Shown here: piece by piece, positions 52,101 through 61,833 of the stretch
Position numbering within the stretch: the first letter of the stretch is position 1
How the letters are laid out: every line of letters begins with the position of its first letter
Assembly: GCA_023390815.1 (NCBI GenBank)
Contig: JAEWCC010000001.1
Span: forward strand, 1 to 64,000
Reading direction: 5' to 3'
Length of the DNA stretch: 64,000 nt
Origin: Bacillota bacterium
Lineage (GTDB): Bacteria > Bacillota > Clostridia > Christensenellales > SZUA-584
Notes under the pieces: model-generated
What the model was told of the DNA's origin: nothing
The model's input: only the letters and a program-made list of their open reading frames with translations
The model's database searches: none
Position numbers and translations under genes: made by a program

Positions 52101-53660
52101 TTAAAGCTGCTTATGGTATGCCGAGGGGGATACGCCTTCAAATTTTTTGAAAAGCCTGCTGAAGTAATTCGGATCGCTGTACCCCGACATATAGCAAATC
52201 TCCTTGATGGAGTATTCACCCTGTTCCATCAGTTTCTTGGCATTCTGCATGCGAACCAGCGTTAACTGCTCGATGAAGTTGATCCCCATCTCCTGCTTAT
52301 AGAGCCTGCTGAAATACTGGGGACTGATATACAGCTCCTTGGAGATGCCATCCAACGTAAGTTCCTGGCTGAAGCGCTCGCCGATGATCCGGTTGGCTTT
52401 ATCCACGATGATCCCGATGGTCTTGCCCTTGATCTTGTTGATCTTACTCGCGATATACCGCAGACGTTCCATGCACATCTGCTTGAACTGCTCGCCCGTA
52501 CCGCACCCCAGCAGCTGTTTTATGTACTCTCCGTACTCGATATACTCGTCGTTCTCGATGCCATTTTCAAATGCCACGCGGTGCGCGACGATCATAAACT
52601 CGATGAGCCGGCTGCGCAGATTCTCCTTTTCGAAAAAATCTTCATACCGGTTAAAAATATCTTCCAATACGTTGACGCATAGCTGTGCGTCGCCTTTTTC
52701 GATGCACGCGACGAGTTTGCGCTCCTCCGCAAAGATCTCCAAACCGGCGTCGGAAATATTGGGCGCTATATCGTCGATGAGAATAATCTTGCCGTCCTGA
52801 TAGTTAAGGGCTTTGAGCGCCTCCTGATAGGAGACCATGATGTTCTGATGGTCATGCACCTTACCGATGCCGACCTTCAGTTCGATATCGAATTCTTGCT
52901 CAATCCGCAAGGCGACTTCTTCGAGATAAGCGATGGTCTGAACGCGCTGCTGATAATGGTCTTCCACGCTCTGCGCGATATAACCCACAACACGGTCGAG
53001 CATGACCGGCCCAACGATACACTGATACTTATATTTGAGGCTGTCTTTAAAGAGCGTATAAATTTTTTGAGTTTGTCCGTTATCGCCAAGCCGCTCGCGG
53101 TGGCCCTGAAAGGTCAGAATAAAAATGTACCCTGTATCGCTCCGTATGTCGAACAGCGCCTTGTATTCGTTGAAGTTGACCTGCTGAGACAACAGCAGGG
53201 AATAGATGAAGCTATGCTCCGCGATGGATACCATCCGATCGATCTTTTCTTTGGTTTCAAGCTCCTGATCATACTTCTGTTTTTCTTCGTCAAGCTGGCG
53301 TGTGATGCGCTCCAGCGTATCCACCAGCCGAGCCTTGTTGACGGGCTTGGTCAGGTAGTCGATCACACCCAGTTCAACCGCCTGCTTCGCGTACTCAAAA
53401 TACTCGTATACGGATACGATCACAAATTTAATGTTGTTATGGATCTTCTTGATTTCCTTGACGGCCTCCAGGCCATTGATGCCTGGCATCCGTATGTCCG
53501 TTAAAATGATGTCGGGGCGCTCGTTCCTTGCCTTTTCGATCGCCTCCCTGCCGGATCTTGCGGTCTGTGTAACCTGGATATTTTTAATCTCATTGCTGAC
53601 GATATGTTTAACCGACTCGATGACGATCTGCTCGTCATCAAACACCATAAGCCTGTACAC
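52101..53660 (-). CDS. Response regulator, YesN type
   Basis: A 519-aa regulator. The receiver has FDDEQIVIESV and the phospho-acceptor in IILTDIRMPGINGLEA. A middle region of about 270 residues carries the coiled QLDEEKQKYDQELETKEKI. An AraC-type double helix-turn-helix forms the end (LTLDGISKELYISPQYFSRLYKQEMG; SIKEICYMSGYSDPNYFSRLFKKFEGVSPSAY). The GTG at 53660 follows AGGTGG. It pairs with the kinase encoded 30 bases upstream. Confidence 0.92.
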   Translation of the reverse strand: MYRLMVFDDEQIVIESVKHIVSNEIKNIQVTQTARSGREAIEKARNERPDIILTDIRMPGINGLEAVKEIKKIHNNIKFVIVSVYEYFEYAKQAVELGVIDYLTKPVNKARLVDTLERITRQLDEEKQKYDQELETKEKIDRMVSIAEHSFIYSLLLSQQVNFNEYKALFDIRSDTGYIFILTFQGHRERLGDNGQTQKIYTLFKDSLKYKYQCIVGPVMLDRVVGYIAQSVEDHYQQRVQTIAYLEEVALRIEQEFDIELKVGIGKVHDHQNIMVSYQEALKALNYQDGKIILIDDIAPNISDAGLEIFAEERKLVACIEKGDAQLCVNVLEDIFNRYEDFFEKENLRSRLIEFMIVAHRVAFENGIENDEYIEYGEYIKQLLGCGTGEQFKQMCMERLRYIASKINKIKGKTIGIIVDKANRIIGERFSQELTLDGISKELYISPQYFSRLYKQEMGINFIEQLTLVRMQNAKKLMEQGEYSIKEICYMSGYSDPNYFSRLFKKFEGVSPSAYHKQL

Positions 53661-53690
53661 TGGCAACCACCTGCCTTTCAAGGTATTATG

Positions 53691-55187
53691 CTATCGGACG
53701 AAAGGAATTTTAAGCGTTACCTTTGTGCCTTTCCCTATATCACTGGTAATCGATATGACATCCTCGACGCCATAGAAAAGCCGCAGCCGCTGCACGACAT
53801 TGGCGATGCCGATGCCGGTCGTATGGCCGGATTTTTCGCTCTCAAACGGCTCAAAGCTCAAAACCCTGCGGCGGGTTTCCTCGCTCATCCCAATACCGTT
53901 ATCCTCTACCCCGATACATACGAGATTATCTTTTTTCTCGAGCGTGATCCTTACAGTCCCGCCCAGCTCCAGGTTCTCAAAACCGTGAATTGTCGCGTTT
54001 TCCACCAGCGGCTGTATGATAAGCGGCGGCACATAGATATCCAGCAGACTGCAGTCGATGGTAAAGTCAAACCGGATAATATCGCCAAACCGCACATGGA
54101 ACAGGTTTCCGTATGCGCGGACCGTGTCCAGTTCTTCCCGTATCCGCACTTTTCTGCTGAGGCTCTTTACGTTATAACGGAATATCTTTGCGATGTCGTC
54201 CAAAAAGGCCGAAGTCTTGTCGGCGCCTTCCATCATCGCCATCTGCACGCCCGCATTCAGCGTGTTGAACAGAAAATGCGGGTTAATCTGCATCTGCAGC
54301 GCCTTCATCTCGGCATCGACCAGCATCGACTGAATCTTGAGGTTTTCGATCTGCTGCTCGAATAGCCGCGATTCCGTATCCGCCTTGTCGTGAATCTCCG
54401 CGATATATTCCTTGATGCTGTGCTTCATGTCGTTGAATGCGCCCGCCATCACACGGAGTTCATCCTGCGAATTCACTTGAATATCTCCGATTTCAAAGTT
54501 CCCTTTGGATATTTCACCCGCCGATTTCGCCAGCTTAACGATGGGGCGCGTCATATCGATCGTCAAGCGGGAGATAATCATGATGTTCATACATATCACA
54601 GAGATGATCAGCACGATATTGGTGGTCTGCAGCCTGCTGATGTCCCCCGCCATCAACAGGTATTGCGTGGTATTCACGTCCAGCTTGCTCAAGTTCAGGC
54701 GCTGCGCGTAAGTATTGATGTATTCCTTAATCTCGCTGGCCCGGGCAAAGTGATCGATATACCCGTCCGCGTCGTCCATCCCCTTATCGACTACGGCCGC
54801 TTCCGCTTCCATCAGATAGGAGTTTACCATGTAGCCAATATCTTTATAGATCAGGTCGTCCTGGCTGAATATCCCTTGCGAAGCATCGAACATGCTGTCC
54901 GCCTTCTCCGAAAAAGGTTCTTTATACACATAGTAGTTCAGCATGCTGTCGGAGTCATCCATCACGAGATAGTTGGTCAGGTTCGTATCCACCACGTTCA
55001 GATCGTTTAAAAATTCTTCCATCTCCACATTTGCGGAAAACATACCATCCATCTTCTCGATCAGATCTCTCGACGAGATCAGGATAAAGATGCTGGTCAA
55101 GCTGATGAGTATCGTCGTTGCGACAAAGACAGCCGTCATGCGCGTCCGGATGCTGCGGAATATTATTTTTCGTTCCTTCTTTTTCAT
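53691..55187 (-). CDS. Sensor histidine kinase, YesM/LytS-like
   Basis: A 498-aa membrane kinase. Helix 1 (MTAVFVATTILISLTSIFIL), an extracytoplasmic region of about 150 residues, helix 2 (IVLIISVICMNIMIISRL), a HAMP linker, the phosphorylated His in LQMQINPHFLFNTLNAGVQMA and the ATPase domain (LIIQPLVENATIHGF; GIGIANVVQRLRLFYG) follow in order. Its start overlaps the stop of the anchored binding protein (ATGATG). This is the arrangement of three-component sugar sensors such as XylFII-LytS-YesN in clostridia. Confidence 0.92.
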   Translation of the reverse strand: MKKKERKIIFRSIRTRMTAVFVATTILISLTSIFILISSRDLIEKMDGMFSANVEMEEFLNDLNVVDTNLTNYLVMDDSDSMLNYYVYKEPFSEKADSMFDASQGIFSQDDLIYKDIGYMVNSYLMEAEAAVVDKGMDDADGYIDHFARASEIKEYINTYAQRLNLSKLDVNTTQYLLMAGDISRLQTTNIVLIISVICMNIMIISRLTIDMTRPIVKLAKSAGEISKGNFEIGDIQVNSQDELRVMAGAFNDMKHSIKEYIAEIHDKADTESRLFEQQIENLKIQSMLVDAEMKALQMQINPHFLFNTLNAGVQMAMMEGADKTSAFLDDIAKIFRYNVKSLSRKVRIREELDTVRAYGNLFHVRFGDIIRFDFTIDCSLLDIYVPPLIIQPLVENATIHGFENLELGGTVRITLEKKDNLVCIGVEDNGIGMSEETRRRVLSFEPFESEKSGHTTGIGIANVVQRLRLFYGVEDVISITSDIGKGTKVTLKIPFVR

Positions 55188-56209
55188 CATGACTCCAGCC
55201 TGTTGTAGGTATCGATATTAACGAGGGTATAAACATCGACATTGGCGTCAATATAGCTGGTTTGAAAGGAGCTCCCGACGCTGTTATACAGTGCTTGTAC
55301 ACTATTATAGCCCGCTTCATAGCCGTTCCGGTCGAGCACACCGAAAACGATTCCTTTCTTGACGAAGTTAATGATTTCGTCCGTCACATCCGTGCCGACG
55401 ATCACGACCTGACCCACTAAATTCCGCTCAACGATCACGCGCGCAGCAGCCACTGTGTCTTTCGCGTTGGTACAAAAAATCACGTCAATATCCGGATGCT
55501 GCGTTAGTATGGCCTTCGTCAGGTCTTCGGCGCCCAGCAGGTCACTGCTGCGGTACATCGTACTGACAAGGCTGATCTGAGCCTCGCTTTCGAGTTCGCT
55601 GTTGAGTCCGTTCAGCATGACATCATTCTGAGTGGTTGAAAGCTTATCGTCTTCTTCGTTGTTCCGGCTGGACAAAATTACGGCGAGGTTCACGTGTTTG
55701 TCGTCGCCCCCGGCCTCCTTGACGAGCTTGGCCGCCTGAACGCCGTATTCGTAGAAATTTGTTCCCACATAAGCAAGGCGGTTACTGTTTACGCTCTCGA
55801 CCACGCCCACCACAATGTTGATTCCCTTATTGGTAGCTCGGCGTATCGCATCCATAAATTCACCGGTGTTTTCGGCCGCCACAATGATGCCATCCACTTT
55901 GGACTCGGAGGCAATATTGATATACTCCACGGTTTGGCCGTTGCTGTCCCAGTTTGTCACCGGATTATATTCGATGGCGGTGTTGTATACTTCCCCCGCC
56001 TTGAAAGCGCCTTCCTTAAAATCCTGCCAATATACATCGTCTTCGGAGTCTAATATGAGCGAGAAATGATATTGCGGATCGTCGCTGAAAACATACGTAT
56101 TATCCTGATTATAAACGCTGTTGACTTTATTGAAGAAATAGAGCGATCCGGTTGCGGAGACGCAAGCTGCGAGTATAAACGCGATCAGCAGGATCTTATA
56201 GAGCCATTT
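55187..56209 (-). CDS. Membrane-anchored sugar-binding protein, sensor partner
   Basis: A 340-aa type I periplasmic-binding domain with an uncleaved-looking N-terminal helix (WLYKILLIAFILAACVSATGSLYFF) instead of a clear lipobox position. The domain reads FSLILDSEDDVYWQDFKEGAFKAGEVYNTAIEY, SKVDGIIVAAENTGEFMDAIRRATNKGINIVVGV, DIDVIFCTNAKDTVAAARVIVER and VIVGTDVTDEIINFVKKG. I use ATG 56209, preceded by GAGG at nine bases; earlier ATG 56224 lacks a site. Directly before the kinase gene, it most likely senses extracellular sugar and passes the signal to the kinase. Confidence 0.85.
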   Translation of the reverse strand, partial: KWLYKILLIAFILAACVSATGSLYFFNKVNSVYNQDNTYVFSDDPQYHFSLILDSEDDVYWQDFKEGAFKAGEVYNTAIEYNPVTNWDSNGQTVEYINIASESKVDGIIVAAENTGEFMDAIRRATNKGINIVVGVVESVNSNRLAYVGTNFYEYGVQAAKLVKEAGGDDKHVNLAVILSSRNNEEDDKLSTTQNDVMLNGLNSELESEAQISLVSTMYRSSDLLGAEDLTKAILTQHPDIDVIFCTNAKDTVAAARVIVERNLVGQVVIVGTDVTDEIINFVKKGIVFGVLDRNGYEAGYNSVQALYNSVGSSFQTSYIDANVDVYTLVNIDTYNRLES

Positions 56210-56813
56210 CATTGCTAACTGCCTCATTCGTTTTTTCTGGATGAAAGGAACTGCGCACACAGGTGCCAAGGACACAGCCTAAAGAACGGCGGTCCTCAAA
56301 AAGTATGGCCTCGCCTGAGGGCCTGACAAGCATGAACGATTCGTTAAAGGTCGTCCTTTTGGCCACAGCCGGCAAGACATCGTAATATTCGAATGCCTAA
56401 GCACAGATCGGCGACCTTGCCTCATGTTTATCACTGCGCTTTGATGATTGAGCTATTCAACACACCATAGGCGGCACTTTCGTCACCGCTTTTTTGCATG
56501 ATTATCATTTCCAATACACAAGCTTTTTTATTATATCACATACGCTTTAGAAAATACAGTAAGCTCCTTAAAAATAAACAACGACTATTCCCTTCATGTG
56601 CTTTATTGTATAAGGTAAAAGCAGTCATCAATGTTTTTTGTTGACATGGTTATTATTACATGTTATATATTATTTATCTATATAGTTTATTTATTGTATT
56701 TATTTTATTTAATTGATATTGCAGGTATTAATATCATTTCTGTTAAACTTTACCTTCTTGTTCCAGCTTTATTGGCCGGGACATATATACTAATTTGAAA
56801 CGGAGGATAGGTC
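56210..56813. other. Long intergenic region with a change in base composition
   Basis: The 604 bases between the divergent genes show no plausible coding frame. The left part (to about 56500) has composition like the sugar genes. The right part is very AT-rich and holds the promoter of the cysteine-rich protein gene. I see no RNA gene or riboswitch. Confidence 0.6.
56641..56669 (+). promoter_or_regulatory. Promoter of the first cysteine-rich protein gene
   Basis: TTGACA (56641-56646), a 17-base spacer and TATATA (56664-56669) match a sigma-A promoter well. A long AT-rich leader of about 140 bases follows to the ATG at 56814, which is preceded by CGGAGGATAGGTC. Confidence 0.7.
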
Positions 56814-59800
56814 ATGAAAAAAATTTTAGGGTTATTGCTGGTATTGATCATGGTATTCACGATGATGCCGTCTGCTGCGCTGGCGGAAGACCCGCCGCCC
56901 GAGCCGACGCCGACGGAAACCCCTGCGCCGCCCGAACCGACGCCGACAGCAACGCCTGCGCCGACGGAGACGCCTGCGCCGACGGAGACGCCTGCCCCTA
57001 CGGAGACGCCTGCGCCTACGCCTGTATCGGTGCTGATGGATGACGGTTCAGATTGCCCATATCCTAGTTGTGCGTGTCATAACGAATTGCTTGGTTGGGA
57101 AATAATAAACCACGGCAATGATGTTGATGGTACACATTACATTACTGGAAGATCGGGAAGTACAGTGAAAATGTTTGCTTATGATAGCGCTGGGACGTTG
57201 ACTTATTCCCGTGTTATGACGGAAGGTGACATTTATACAGACCATTATACATCGAGATATAATACATATGGCGATATAGTCATCATTAAATATAACGATG
57301 GTACGGTATCATATATGAAAGGTTACGTTACATATGATGGATTAACCGTATCCTTAGGCAGAAGGCCAAACACTAATGCTAGTTCCTTTGATGATTATAA
57401 AGATTATATCGAATTATGGATTGACAACAGAGCAAGTGATAAATATGCTTTGCAGGAATATATAAATTATTCGTATAATGAAATATCATATTGCTACAGT
57501 CACCCTGGTCATAATTATGAAGAGGTTCTTGAGTGGGAAGGATTAGATCCTTTTTATCCGATCAAGGTAGCACCCGACACGAATACCCCCCCAGTGTATA
57601 TGTATAGAAAAACGGACATGTCGCGTATTAAGTTTACTAGTATTGATAAGTGTGTTGACATAGGTAATTCACCTGGAGAAATTTTACTTAGGATTTGTTC
57701 TGTATTCAAGAACGCTCCGGGAGCCTTGCTTGATCTCCTCATTGATACGGCTTTTGGCACAGCGAATGCCAGCTTGCAGCCAACATTCACCGTTAGTTTA
57801 GACTACTATATATCATATCGCAGATATGACTTTAATACCAGACAAAACTTATGGTCTACAACGTATTCTATTGGAGAATCTGATGTTACGGAATTTATGA
57901 AAACCGGCGAAAACGCTTATCTTGCAAATTCCTGGAGTTGGCTCCCCCTCGGGGATGAGTTGAATAAGACCGATGTAGGTTACGTTCTGGCAAAGTTCCA
58001 GGCTATCCATAAGCATACATATTCGTCTGATCCAGGAGCAAAATACGATAAGCCTTGTTCGATGATATGTCCTGACTGCGGCTACGGACGCAGAGCTTGG
58101 CCACGCTATTTTGGTGGTGGCAATATATATGGCCATACGAAATGCTGGCGGCATGTTTATCAAAACGGGCAATGGGAACATGTAAATTACGACGTAGATT
58201 GTGGCATCCCAATTCTTGATTGGGATCAGGGGTTTGAATCTTATGAGATCGAATCGTATCCATGTGATTGCACACTCGATACTGATCGATTTACGTGCAG
58301 TCCAAGCGATCCGGACTACGATCCCTACCATATCTATTCGGATTGCACAGACAAAACATGCAACGACTGCGGCTATGTGCGCGACACGGGCAATCATTGT
58401 TACATATACTGTACGGATACCACGTGCGCGTACTGCGGGGCACCCCGTATTCCGCAAAGCCATGAATTAGAATGGCGTGAAACCTTCTTATATGATGAAC
58501 ACGGATTCCAACTGATTGACGAGAACGGATTACCGCTGAAAGGACACGCGCAAGGCTGCAAAAACTGCTTATATATTGTCCCGGGCAGCATAGGTTCTCA
58601 CTCTTACACTGTATGGCACGGCTACGGCTGGCCTTGTGAGTACAGCATTTGCTCAATTTGCAGATTAGACCAAACAGAAATTACCCGTGAACATAATCTT
58701 GTCGAATATTATTATTTCGATGGAGGTTTGAATTCAACATCTCCGGAGTATATTTGCGCAAACGGAGGGTATATCAAATATAAATGCCTGAACAATTGCG
58801 GTTATATCGATGATGAATTCAAACTGGTCAGCAGGGGCCACATTGACTATAACAGCGACGGGACCTGCGACCGGTGCGGGCATGTCGGACACGAAATGAC
58901 CGGGTACCGCTGGGTAGGCATCGGGGAATACGACAAATGCCGGCAATATCAGAACTATTGCACTACACCGGGGTGCGAATACTATACGGTTGAGGATGTA
59001 GACACTACCCATACCTATTCGGATTGCACAGGCGTATGCAGTGATTGCTTCTATAACCGGGGCACGCCCAGCCACTTGATGACCGGGTACCGCTGGGTCA
59101 ACGTAGGCGAGTATGATAAGTGCCGGGAATATCAGAATTACTGCACAAGAGAAGGGTGTGACCACTATACGGTTGAGGATGTAGACATCTCTCATACTTA
59201 TACGGATTGCTCCGGCATCTGCAGCGACTGCCGCTATAACAGGGGCACGCCCAACCACTTGATGACCGGGTACCGCTGGGTCAACGTAGGCGAGTATGAT
59301 AAGTGCCGGGAATATCAGAACTACTGCACAAGACCGGGGTGCGAACACTATACGGTTGAGGATGTAGACACCTCTCATACTTATACGGATTGCTCAGGGG
59401 TCTGCAGCGATTGCCGCTACAACCGGGGTACGCCCAACCACCTCCTGACCGGGTATCGCTGGGTAAACGTAGGCGAGTACAATAAGTGCCGGGAATACCA
59501 GAATTACTGTACACGAGCCGGGTGCGAATACTATACCGTTGCGGATGTAGACGGTATCCACACCTATACGAATTGCCAGGACAGCGTGTGCAACGACTGC
59601 AGCTATAACAGGGGCTCGGTTTCCGGGTACCTGCTGGACGGACATGTATATTCGGATTGCCTGGATTTAACCTGTGAAAGAGGCGACAATACCCGCGCAT
59701 CGGCCTCCCACACCATGACCGGACACCGTTGGGTGAACGTGGGAGAATACAACAAATGCCGCGAATATCAGAACTACTGCACAAGGGCAGGGTGCAGCTA

Positions 59801-61418
59801 CTATACGGTTGAAAGTGTAGAAAATGCCCATACCTATTCGGATTGCACGGGCGTCTGCAGCGTATGCCGCTATAACCGGGGTACGCCCAGCCACCTCCTG
59901 ACCGGATACCGCTGGGTGGATGTCGGAGCATACAACCTGTGCCGGGAGTACCAGAACTATTGCACGAGATCGGGGTGCAGCTACTATACGGTTACGGATA
60001 CAGACGCCAGCCACAGCTATTCGGATTGTCAGGATAGCACCTGCAATGAGTGCGGTTATAACCGGGGCACGAGATCGGGCTTCCTCGATACGGACGGGCA
60101 CATTTATGATGATTGCACTGACCTTGTTTGCAACCGGTGCAACCATGAAAGCGCTTCCTCCCACCATATCCTGACCGGATACCGTTGGGTGGATGTCGGG
60201 GCATATAATCTGTGCCGGGAGTATCAGAACTACTGCACGAGATCCGGGTGCAGCTACTATACAGTTACGGATACAGACGCCAGCCACAGCTATTCGGATT
60301 GTCAGGATAGCACCTGCAATGAATGCGGCTATAACCGGGGCACGAGGTCGGGTTTCCTCGAAACGGACGGGCACATTTATGATAGCTGCACCGACCTTGT
60401 CTGCAACCGCTGCAACCATGAAAGGACTTCGTCTCACCACCTTCTGTCCGGGTACCGCTGGGTGGATGTGGGCGAATACAACAAATGCCGGGAGTATCAG
60501 AATTACTGCACAAGATCGGGGTGCAGCTACTATACGGTTACGGATACAGACAGTTCCCACAGCTATTCGAATTGTCAGGACAGCACCTGCAACGAATGCG
60601 GCTACAACCGGGGTTCTGTTTCCGGAATCCTGAATTCTAACGGCCACGTGTATGCCGATTGCACGGATACCTCATGCAACCGGTGCCTCGAATCAAGGAC
60701 AGCCCCTGGCCATACCTACTCTTACAGTTGGGTCGACGTTGCAACATCCGGCACATGCGAAAAGTATGTCGGGACGTGTTCCATCTGCGGCTATTCCTAT
60801 GTATCCACTTATGATTACACCCACGCTTATTCCGACTGTGCGGACTCGACCTGCAACGACTGCGGATACGTTCGTACCGCGCCCGGCCATTCGTATTCTT
60901 ACAGCTGGGTCGATGTAAGAACGTCCGGTACATGCGAAAAGTATGTCGGGACGTGTTCCGTCTGCGGCGATTCCTATGTATCCACTTATGACTACACCCA
61001 CGCTTATTCCGACAACTGTACGGATACGACCTGCAACGACTGCGGATACGTGCGCACCGCGCCCGGCCATTCGTATTCTTACAGCTGGGTCGATGTAAGA
61101 ACGTCGGGTACATGCGAAAAGTATGTGGGAACCTGCTCCAAATGCGGCTATTCGTACGTATCCACTTACGACTATACCCACGCTTACTCCAACAACTGTA
61201 CGGACACGACCTGTAACGACTGCGGATACGTGCGTACCGCGCCCGGACATTCATACACGTACAAATGGGTCGATGTGAGGACATCCGGCACGTGCGAAAA
61301 ACTGGTCGGAACCTGTTCCAAATGCGGCTATTCGTACGTATCCACTTATGACTATACTCACGCTTATACCAACAGCTCCGACAAGGTCTGCAACGACTGC
61401 GGATACGTACGGCCGTAA
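56814..61418 (+). CDS. Giant secreted cysteine-rich repeat protein
   Basis: A 1534-aa protein of unknown function. It has a signal peptide (ILGLLLVLIMVFTMMPSAALA, cleavage near residue 24) and a Pro/Thr/Glu spacer of ETPAP units to about 70. A unique region of about 400 residues is rich in Tyr and Asp, with a hydrophobic segment SPGEILLRICSVFKNAPGALLDLL. From about residue 500 to the end come Cys/His modules. Type A modules (61 aa, some longer) read YRWVNVGEYDKCREYQNYC + two more Cys, then HTYTDCSGVCSDCRYNRG. Type B modules near the end read YSWVDVRTSGTCEKYVGTCS, then HAYSDCADSTCNDCGYVR. No LPXTG, SLH or other anchor is visible, so it may be released. The spaced Cys and His suggest zinc or iron binding or disulfides. 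Confidence 0.85.
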   Translation: MKKILGLLLVLIMVFTMMPSAALAEDPPPEPTPTETPAPPEPTPTATPAPTETPAPTETPAPTETPAPTPVSVLMDDGSDCPYPSCACHNELLGWEIINHGNDVDGTHYITGRSGSTVKMFAYDSAGTLTYSRVMTEGDIYTDHYTSRYNTYGDIVIIKYNDGTVSYMKGYVTYDGLTVSLGRRPNTNASSFDDYKDYIELWIDNRASDKYALQEYINYSYNEISYCYSHPGHNYEEVLEWEGLDPFYPIKVAPDTNTPPVYMYRKTDMSRIKFTSIDKCVDIGNSPGEILLRICSVFKNAPGALLDLLIDTAFGTANASLQPTFTVSLDYYISYRRYDFNTRQNLWSTTYSIGESDVTEFMKTGENAYLANSWSWLPLGDELNKTDVGYVLAKFQAIHKHTYSSDPGAKYDKPCSMICPDCGYGRRAWPRYFGGGNIYGHTKCWRHVYQNGQWEHVNYDVDCGIPILDWDQGFESYEIESYPCDCTLDTDRFTCSPSDPDYDPYHIYSDCTDKTCNDCGYVRDTGNHCYIYCTDTTCAYCGAPRIPQSHELEWRETFLYDEHGFQLIDENGLPLKGHAQGCKNCLYIVPGSIGSHSYTVWHGYGWPCEYSICSICRLDQTEITREHNLVEYYYFDGGLNSTSPEYICANGGYIKYKCLNNCGYIDDEFKLVSRGHIDYNSDGTCDRCGHVGHEMTGYRWVGIGEYDKCRQYQNYCTTPGCEYYTVEDVDTTHTYSDCTGVCSDCFYNRGTPSHLMTGYRWVNVGEYDKCREYQNYCTREGCDHYTVEDVDISHTYTDCSGICSDCRYNRGTPNHLMTGYRWVNVGEYDKCREYQNYCTRPGCEHYTVEDVDTSHTYTDCSGVCSDCRYNRGTPNHLLTGYRWVNVGEYNKCREYQNYCTRAGCEYYTVADVDGIHTYTNCQDSVCNDCSYNRGSVSGYLLDGHVYSDCLDLTCERGDNTRASASHTMTGHRWVNVGEYNKCREYQNYCTRAGCSYYTVESVENAHTYSDCTGVCSVCRYNRGTPSHLLTGYRWVDVGAYNLCREYQNYCTRSGCSYYTVTDTDASHSYSDCQDSTCNECGYNRGTRSGFLDTDGHIYDDCTDLVCNRCNHESASSHHILTGYRWVDVGAYNLCREYQNYCTRSGCSYYTVTDTDASHSYSDCQDSTCNECGYNRGTRSGFLETDGHIYDSCTDLVCNRCNHERTSSHHLLSGYRWVDVGEYNKCREYQNYCTRSGCSYYTVTDTDSSHSYSNCQDSTCNECGYNRGSVSGILNSNGHVYADCTDTSCNRCLESRTAPGHTYSYSWVDVATSGTCEKYVGTCSICGYSYVSTYDYTHAYSDCADSTCNDCGYVRTAPGHSYSYSWVDVRTSGTCEKYVGTCSVCGDSYVSTYDYTHAYSDNCTDTTCNDCGYVRTAPGHSYSYSWVDVRTSGTCEKYVGTCSKCGYSYVSTYDYTHAYSNNCTDTTCNDCGYVRTAPGHSYTYKWVDVRTSGTCEKLVGTCSKCGYSYVSTYDYTHAYTNSSDKVCNDCGYVRP
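58839..61418 (+). repeat. Intragenic tandem repeats coding for Cys/His modules
   Basis: At DNA level the module containing GGGTACCGCTGGGTCAACGT recurs at about 58900, 59083, 59266 and 59449, a 183-bp period. It continues with longer spacing (about 270 bp) to 60480. From about 60710 a 177-180 bp unit coding the type B module repeats four times. Neighbouring copies are nearly identical over 100 bases or more (for example 59930-60060 and 60190-60330), which favours slippage or recombination. Confidence 0.9.
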
Positions 61419-61471
61419 TAAAAACTACTCTTTATCACAAACCGCATACATTTGCGGCTCGACTGACGACG

Positions 61472-61510
61472 AACGCCCCGCTTTGCATGAAAAGCGGGGC
61501 GTTATCTTTT
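61472..61510 (+). terminator. Terminator of the first cysteine-rich protein gene
   Basis: AACGCCCCGCTTT and AAAGCGGGGCGTT form a perfect 13-bp stem with a six-base loop, followed by ATCTTTT. It lies 54 bases after the stop. The rest of 61419-61833 is AT-rich and carries only the next promoter. Confidence 0.9.
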
Positions 61511-61628
61511 ACTCATAGCCGGTGTGTTCTTTATCATGTTTTGCATTACTAAGCCGTAGACATTACCACCCCCTGTTTTTGCCGCTCTGCACTTCCGCCG
61601 ATGGCCCATAAATATTAACCAATTTTGG

Positions 61629-61657
61629 TTGACATTTATTTTATTTCATGGTATTAA
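61629..61657 (+). promoter_or_regulatory. Promoter-like element of the second cysteine-rich protein gene
   Basis: TTGACA (61629-61634) with TATTAA 17 bases on (61652-61657). The context GGTTGACAT followed by AT-rich DNA resembles the element before the first paralogue, and the distance to the ATG is similar (about 175 bases). Confidence 0.5.
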
Positions 61658-61833
61658 TTTATGTATACTATAAGTCGAATTTTGTAATATTTTTTATTTT
61701 ATTGGTACTCAATGTTTTATTATCTATCTTATCCTATATGTGGTTAGCTGCATTCAGATCTCTTAAATTGTCCCTGTCACCTGACGTTTGCATCGTCTGG
61801 GATTAACACATCTATTAAAACGGAGGATAAGAC

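Noticed and set aside
59667..60647. 326-codon open frame on the minus strand within the repeat gene
   Set aside because: It is periodic only because the sense gene is; it has no ribosome binding site and it reads through the Cys-module repeats.
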